Source: Heliocidaris erythrogramma
Taxonomy: Eukaryota > Echinodermata > Echinoidea > Camarodonta > Echinometridae
DNA length: 64,000 bases
Assembly (NCBI GenBank): GCA_025617745.1
Contig: CM046863.1
Span: forward strand, 10,032,935-10,096,934
Direction of reading: 5' to 3'
This document shows positions 11,501-20,500 of the stretch, piece by piece. Below the pieces are notes generated by a model. The model worked only from the letters and a program-made list of their open reading frames with translations. It was not told the DNA's origin and made no database searches. The position numbers and the translations under genes are program-made. Positions within the stretch are counted from its first letter, which is position 1. The number at the start of each line of letters is the position of its first letter.

Positions 11501-14500
11501 TAACAAAAATAAATAAGAACATACATAAATATATATACAAAGTATTTGGTATCCTCGTAATAAATGTTTTTTTTTTTTTGCGAAAATGTTGCTGCACAGT
11601 TTCAATACCTTAATATATCTATAGACGGTAATAATTTGTCTAAAATCCGTTGTCTAAAATAACCATGTATATATTAGCCATTTTGAAAAGGCATTATAAT
11701 GTAGTTTTGAAAGTATATCAACAGAGTATAAAGAATACTTTTGCTGAGAAACACACTTGGGATACCAAAGTTGTTATGTACATTATTTACAAAACATATT
11801 GCAGGATAGTATACTTTTTTCAAGGATTGCGCAATGATTGCATGTAGTATAGTAATCGAATATGGTCTCTTAAATAACAGTAAAAATAAAAATATATTTA
11901 TCACTGATAATGAATGATATGAAATCATTTATTCAATTTGAAAAGCAATATGTCATCCTACATTTTTGGGCTAAGAAACATGTTGTGCAAATCAGGACAA
12001 CAAAAAAATGACATTTCTGATGAAGACAGAATAAACTAGATTGATACTGTTTAGCAACAGTGAACCGCCGCGCCTGCGTGATGTAGTGTCCCACGTCATT
12101 ACCATTCAATAAGAATTAATTGCGGATGCGCTGTGGTGTAGTGGATTGGAGTTCTCGTCTTTGGATCTGAGGGTCGCAGGCTCGAACCCTACTATGTCTA
12201 GTGTTTATGTCCTTGGGCAAGGCATTTTATCCGCTTGATTTTTTACCCATGAGGGATGGGAACCTTGGTCGGGTGTTAACTAAGCCGTGAGAGTCATACC
12301 TCGGTAATGTATTCATTTTTATGATTTTCATTAAATGAAAACCTTTTCAGCGTCTCAAAAGTAAACTTATTAAATGCATTCCGTACAAATTCACATTTTG
12401 TATGAACTAGACCTAAAAATCATCTTTGAAATGAAAGCTCCGAGTGCTCTGAGTGGTTAGCACTCGCATGAGCCTCTACTGAGGCCTCCGGTAACGAACT
12501 ACTGTCTGTACTGGGGATAGAATCGAAAAATATCAGAAATTGTTAAATAAATCCCCAGAACAGACAGTTATTCCTGTCTAAGTCTAGATATACTCGGCTG
12601 TAAGTTAGGCCCACTCAGGGCACCGTTACTATCCCGTAGAAAAAAAAATCCTCTTGCCATTTTATCTTAATGGAAACAGATATTGCAAGATCTTTCGAAC
12701 ATATTTAAATGTGTTCACAGAGATTGCAATTTTTAATGGTCTGTGCAACTGACTCCATGCTATATTTGAAGATACGAGGGGGTTGTGTTTAAAGCATTGT
12801 ATTTTTACTTTGGCACAGAAAGTAAACCTTCATCTGCCTGTCTCGTATGATATTGATGAATGTCACTAACTTTAATTAAACTTTCTTGTAAATAGGGTGC
12901 TGCCAAATTATGTGTATATCATGTACATTGGAACATCATAGTAACACGCTGACATTCGAAAAGGTTTCTCAATTGGCATCCATTTCAGACTGCTAATTAA
13001 TTCACTTGATTCTCATAACTTTTGTTTCAAATTATTCTAGCAGCTGAAACCATTTAAATACAGTCTAATGGTTTCAGCAGGGTGTTAAAAAAACTAAGTC
13101 AAACCAGTAGAAAACAGTAAAGTCTAATGGTTCTGAAGACCAGTCAATACCATTAGAAACCAGTCAACTCTAATGGTTTAAACAGGGTGTTAAAACAACT
13201 AAGTCAAACCAGTATAAACCACTAGAAACCAGTAAAGTCTAATCGTTCTGAAGACCATTAAATACAGTCTAATGGTTTCAACTAAGTCAAACCAGTATAA
13301 ACCAGTAAAAAACAGTAAAGTCTAATGGTTCTGAAGACCAGTAAATACCATTAGAAACCAGTCAACTCTAATGGTTTAAACAGGGTGTTAAAAACACTAA
13401 GTCAAACCAGTATAAACCATTATCTGTTTTTCCGTGATATCAGTTTGACCACACAGAGGAACAATGATCAAAGTGATTGCATTAAACAGCATCTTGAAAG
13501 ACGGAATGGTAAATAATCCGTAGCTCGTTTTATTACACTGACATTTCTTATTAACTTGATATTGCATACAAGTATCATGATAAAGGCATTTCATCTTCTT
13601 CTGGTTCTCCTTGCAGATATTCTCAACAGTTATGATGATGATGACGTCATTCGCAGATTTGGAGTGTTGTCGAAGCGGTCCGAATCCTATTTTAAATGGC
13701 TTTTAGGTCAACTACGGTCTCACCAGTGCCAACGTATACTTGACGCTGCATGTGGAACAGGGTTTGTTAAAGACAAACTTATTATCTCTTTCCCCGTCCC
13801 TATCTGTATTTCTATTTACATGATTTAGCGGAGTGGAAAATGACCCCACATTTTTCATGCTTTCAAGAACATTTTCCAAATGGGCTCTAAATATAATCCC
13901 TTTTTTTTTGGGGGGGGGGGGGGGGGGGGGGCTTAACAAGTACACATTGACAAAAAGTACTCCTTCACAAACTTGCTGTCATCGTAGAAATATGACCCTT
14001 TTCGTGAAATCGTTTGTTCTTCCAAAAACAAATACCCCTCTTTTTTTCAAATGTGACAATTTAAAATATTCCCTAACATTCCCGGAAATGCGCCACCGAC
14101 CTGTCTGTTTATTTTGACCTATAATTAATTGCTTTTTTCCCATCGTATTCTATTCTACTCATGTTGTACTTTTGTTGAAAGCATGGTAAGTGCTTATACG
14201 TGACATGGGAAGCGTTTCATCAAGTGTCTTGTCAGTGCTTTTTACGGACAAATTTGCCCTCGGCCAATCAGATGCAAGGATTTCAGCAGCTCATAACAGA
14301 TATTGCAACTTGTCATTGATGACAAGTTTCATGAAACAGGGCCCTAATCTTGTCCACTAGTACGCCTTGATCATCTGATTTGAATATGTTATGTAGCGGG
14401 GATTCTATATTTCTTAAGAATTAATAAATAAAAAAGGATACCCAGATTCAACCTTAAATATCATTGCGATCAGTTAATAAAGATTAAATCCATGATACTC

Positions 14501-17500
14501 ATATTGTAGCCTATAAGGTTTTCTTTAATTTGACATCTTGATCAATAAAATCCGACCATGGACAGCTGAACAGTAGCAGTTTCCTGCTTCATGTCGAATT
14601 GTGACTCTGCCTACGTTTTGAATTAAATTGATAGTCAACCCAAGGTTGGTTGAATGGTTTCCATTCCTGTTGAATGCACTCACAGATGATGAAATAACTT
14701 CCTGAACATCATTTAGCCCAATTTTAGGCAAAGACGATGTTATAATTTGTTTTAAAGTGTTCAGTGCATAGTTCTCTATGATCTCATTTTGGTGAACAGT
14801 CTATCAAATTGAAGAAGACATTATCATGCCATTATAATTCCTTTCCGTGATTGCGGTTGGTTTCTAAGATATTTTGGCTTGAATATTTTCGTCACACTAT
14901 ATATGAAATAGGGAGAATGCGTGTGAAGGGGTCATTCCCTGTCTTTTATTCTCTTTTGATTCTTTCCCCCTTCTTATGCCCCTAGTAACCGCGTCATTAA
15001 TGATATGTGTTTTTTTATATATTGCTTGGTATACAGAGAATGGTCGGACCAATAGTTTTCTTATCACGTTCTTTTCCCCTCTCCCGGTTTTCTTTTTTTA
15101 TTATTGGTCGTTCCATAGAGGGGATGCTATCTTTCTTCTTAAGAATGGATTCTGCGTAGTAGGTGCTGACGGTGCAGACGCCATGTTGAATCAAGCCAGA
15201 AAGGCCAGAGACTTGTATCAAAGACAGGATGAGAATCAGTGTCTTGCAAACTGGGGTCAGTATCGTCCGAAAAATATCCGCTAAGCAAGAAATCCCCCCA
15301 ACAAACAAATAAACGAACAAACAAAATTTAAAAAAAATACGCACAAAGCAAAAAACATCTCATTTTTTTAGGCCTTATTTGTTTTTATTCTTTGAGAAGG
15401 GAAAAATGAAATATTACATTATTCAAGTAGAGGGTACATCAATGCAATTATTTTGTACTTCACGCATTGGATGTCACATTTGTTTGTATTGTACTCTTCC
15501 TTGACCCTGATATAATACGTTCTCAGTATTATATTATATAAATTCGTTGGTGCAAAGAAGTTTGCCGACCACTATACCCGTAAAGTGTTAAATGCTCTTT
15601 CGACCGAGAGTAAAAAGAAGAAGAAAAAACATGACCCTGTTTACAAAGCCGTCTTTATAAGTATTCCACCCTCCATTCATGGCAGATGTAGATATATATA
15701 GAGAGAGAGAGAGAGAGCGCGAAAGAAAGAAAGTGGAGTGACTATGGGAAGGCGCACGTACGTACGTCATTTATTTATTATCAGATTATTTTTTGTTTAA
15801 TTTCTACTATTATTATTGCTTCTATTTTTTTCCAGTCATGCCCATTGTACACGAGCGGTATCTCCATTGCGTAATTTTCTTCGCTAATAAAGCTCGTGAA
15901 GCCGGGGGGGGGGGGGGGGGGTAACACATTTCTTAACATTAATTTTACCATCGCTTTCTGTACGATGTCACTCTCACAAGCATCCTAAAGCACGGCTCAA
16001 GCGAAGCGCTACTTGCTGACGTTAGTACTGCGTCAGTGTCTGGGACGGTCTTTTTAGCGTCATGAAAGAGTGATGTTATTTTAAAAAGTGATTGCAAAAT
16101 GACCAATGTAACCAATAATTTTAAAAGCTGGCGTATGAGTTAATTGACTTCACATGCTCGATTAGCGCAGGTAATGACGTAATCAATATGACGCCTCATT
16201 TAAGCTGGGCCTACAAGACCTGTCATACGTTAGGCAAACTGACGACTTGGGGGTAACGTGCACTGTGGTAATTCGAGAAAATTCACTGTTCATTGTTTCC
16301 TAGAAATCGAGAAAGCCAACTGGTTATCTCTCAGAGAGGACCTATCTGGATACGGAGAATTTGATGCAGTGCTGTGCCTGGGAAGTTCAATGATCAACCT
16401 CATTGATCCGACGCCTAATCTGGATCTTTACCGACGTAGTTTCGAGAACTTTAAATCCATGGTCAAACCTGGTGGAGTTTTGTTGATTGATCACAGGAAT
16501 ATGGACTCCGTCATAGACCACGGTGTAGCCGTCAACAAGCATGTATACTTTGAGGTAAAGTTGTCTTAACCTTTGAAGATAAAATCCTCCCTGATATAAA
16601 GTTCGTTTTAAGAAAAGCAGAAAAATTACAAAAGCAGAATAGTGAAAGTTCGAGGAAAACTCAATGAAAAATAAGAAAGTAGTGATGTTTTAAAGTTGTA
16701 ATCTATCAAACTCAAATCGGCAAATTTGTGAAGTAACTTTCGAGCACATTTCCATTTGGTTTGAGAAAAAAATTATGAATTTCCGTTTTCTTGATGTTTG
16801 ATTAAGTATAAGTATAATTATAATGATGTATTTATTATACTATTAATACATGGTTGGGAGTGCGTTGAGTGTGATAGATTACAGTATTGGACATTATAAA
16901 ACTGGTTCAAGAATACTGGAAATTCTTCTACTGGTGACACATACATTTGCAATAATGATAGCAAACAATATAAACAATGATGAAAAGGTAGTATATAAAC
17001 ACACATTATATAGGTAGAAATAAATGTACGTAAACAAAGGTAAAAAAACAAGAAAGTCAATGGAGTTACTGCAATAAACAGAAGAAAAAAAAACTCAGGA
17101 GATTAATTTACATGATAAAATAATATAACTGGGTCATAATCCTCAATTCAGGGGCCTGGGGTGCGGGGGTGCTGGACCCCCTGGAAAAAAAAACAATTTT
17201 TTTTTCCCTTTAAAAAGTAGTTAAAAAGAGACCCTAAAACGCTTTTTTTTTTTTTTTTTTTTTTTTTTGCTTGTCAGAGATTTTTGGACTTAAAAAGAGA
17301 CACTAAAATGCTGGGCTCACAGCACCCCCAGTAACAAAATCGTTCCCAGGCGCCTGCCTCAGTTTTACAGTATATTTCATCCCAAATGATTAACAACACA
17401 GAAACAGATTCATACTTTTTTCTCACTATTTATCAAAATATGACATGAAATGTCATTAATGTTTTATAGTAGCAATGAAGGAATTAATGTATTTCATTCA

Positions 17501-20500
17501 GGGGTTGTGTACAAGCACTTGCTAAATGATAACATATCGGGTGCATATTCTTTAAATAGTTAAAAAAAAAAATATATTTTTTTTTCGAAGGTTGCCCGTT
17601 TGTGTTCGACCGATTACAAGTTTAAACGTTAATAAGTTTCCTATTTTTTAAATTTTGCTCAAACTTTTTCTGGTGCGTTTCTCTCACTTTTTGCTTATAA
17701 TTATTATATCCAACTTAATGAGAGTGGACTTACCCTTTAACGGCTTTGGTTAAACTCCTTTTGGAGTGATCTCTCTCCCGCGTGATTCATCCGCTTACAT
17801 ACCACCCAATTATGTAACATTCACTCGTGGTATTGAATGCAGGGGTAATGAGTCTACAGAGGAGTTAGCCTAACTAACGTTGGCTCACTCAGCCAGTCTA
17901 AGTGACCGTCGACGGTGCGAAGGTGGCCGAAGAATCACGCGGCAGAGAGATCACTCTGAGCAAAGATTAGGTCAAGCTGTTTGCTGTTTAATCTTATTCC
18001 TTTGACCCTTATTCCTACATACAGAAGAAATAAACAAGGAAGCAAGAAGCAAACACTTCTTTTCGGTGCTTACCTGAGATCCATTTTGTGCTTATCTGAG
18101 AAATCTTGGTGTATAAGTTTGACCTTTACGGCAGATCTTTGAATCTCAGGAACGCCTATTAATACTTTTTTTTTGCGGCTAAATTCTGTTAGCCACACCA
18201 AAATCACAGCCCATTTTATGGGCTAATGATATATAATTGTAACCCCCTCCAGCAAATAACAGTTACTGTCGACGGCACTCTAGACATTTTGGCTAGGACA
18301 CCCTAATCTCTTGCTTGTTGAATGTCGTGCCCCCTTTTAGAGAATGGTGCTTTGGTAAACTTTCTTTCACTTAGAAAACGAAAATGGTAAAAAAAAACCG
18401 TTGAATTAAAAAAAAAACAATTTGGCATATTGTGTTGTGCATCTGGGAAAAGCCCGTTCTTCTTAATGCCCAGGCACGGAAGCTTCTGAAAGATTTTCTT
18501 TTGTCTTTAGGATGAAGACCATAATCGTGAAACATATTGAAAAAAAATCACATAGGTTCTATACACGGATAAAAAAATAAGCTCAGATTTCCTCATAAGT
18601 TTGCCCATATTTTGTTTTTCCTCGTGCCGCCTAGTGCAAAATCAGTTTTGATACCTGAACATTTCCCTCTTTATTTGTTCTAAGGAGGATACCATCCACA
18701 AAATGGAAGCTGAGATTATGCGATCTCCGGAAGGGTGTGACGTAGTGAGTATGACCTATGATATGATAGTAGCTGATCACCCCGCTGACCAGACGACACA
18801 GAGTCTACACAGTGATTACACCGATTCACGGATAAACATTGAAAAGTGAGTAAACGATATTTGATTTGATTTGATTTGATTTGATTTGGTTAATTAAAAG
18901 GAGTAAACATTGAAAAAGTGAGCAAAAGAAAATTCTGATTCGATTTGGATCACTTTACGAATAAAAAATGAAAAGTGAGTAAAACACGATCGCAAAGACA
19001 AACCAGAAATTAACATCTGGGGAGCGTTTCATCAAGCGTTTTGTCAGTGATTTTTACCGACAAATGTTATAAGCTACTGAAATTCTTGCATCTGTTTGGC
19101 TGACAAAACACCGTCTTGATGAAACGCTCCCCAGTGCTATTTCAATACCCTACTTCACATCCATAGAAAGCATGGTCAGATTACATATTATGTTGGTTTA
19201 ATGTTCGCGTATTTCAATAGGTGATGGACAATGCTTTGGAATGATCTTGAACAAAATTGTGTTTTTTTAATTTGAAAATGATATTGATGTTAATGGTGAT
19301 TATAATGATAATATTAATAGTAATACCATACTAATGATGATAATGATAATGATAATAACGATAATAAAGATATTATTTATGATAATAAAACTCATGATAA
19401 TTATAGTCATAACAACAATAATAATTATAATTATATCATTAGTAATTAATCACTAAACGTGTGATTGAATGGCACTTGGCAAGCGGGATCAAAGCGTATC
19501 CGGACACCTACCCACTGGACAATCACCCCCCGGATAACTACCCCTAGGATAACCACCCTCTAGAACAACTACCCCCTAGGACAACTACCCCCTAGGGCAA
19601 CCACCCTCTAGGACGACTACCCCCCTAGGACAAGTACCCCCCAGATAACTACCCCCCAGGCAACTACCCCTAGGACAACCACCCTCTAGGACAACTACCC
19701 CCCGGATAACTACCCCCCAGACAACTACCACCTAGGACAACTACCCCCAGGACAACTACCCCCGGACAACTACCCCCGGACAACCACCCCCTAGGACAAC
19801 TACCCCCGGACAACTACCCCCCGGACAACCACCCCCTAGGACAACCACCCCCTAGGACAACTACCCCCAGGACAACTACCCCCCCCAGACAACTACCCCC
19901 CCTACAACTACCCCCCCTAAGACATCTACCCCCAGGACAACTACCCCCCCCCCCCAGACAACTACCCCTTAAGGCATCCACTCTTTAGGACATCTTGACA
20001 AATACCACCTAGGACAACCACCCTCTAGGACAATTGCCCCCATACGCGTATTTTTTTCTGTAAGGATTTGCGCCACTGACAAGAAAGGGCAGTATGTGAG
20101 CGTCAAGAAGCCCCGTTTTGGAGACTTTGAGACTTGTATTTTCTCTCAGTTTCACCTTACTTTATTTCAGCAAAAGAAAATTTTGTCAATGATACTTTCC
20201 TAAATTCTAACACCCCTTAGCCTGCCGAGGCTCGAACTCGTGATTCCTTCATGACGAGCACAACGTGAATCCGAATGCGCCACACAAGGAACTTCGTGAC
20301 TGGTTCGCTCATTTTATTATATCCCTACGAATTGTTTTTCATGAATATTCATGCCGACTAGTCTTTACGGAATAAACCGTATTGGAACCCCTCTTGACCA
20401 GTGCCGTATATAGATAGAGTCTGACCAACTCGGCTCCAGTTGGGTAACAACATGGCGCATATTCCTTTGTTGCAAGCTTACATAACAAAGGAATATACGC

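Noticed and set aside
12121..12200. Genuine tRNA gene
   Set aside because: A- and B-boxes are present but the acceptor stem does not close and a SINE-like body follows. The same applies to the tRNA-like modules near 34500, 34690, 55790, 56050 and 59220.
16818..17060. 80-codon - strand frame in intron 4
   Set aside because: No similarity, no splice context; AT-rich chance frame.
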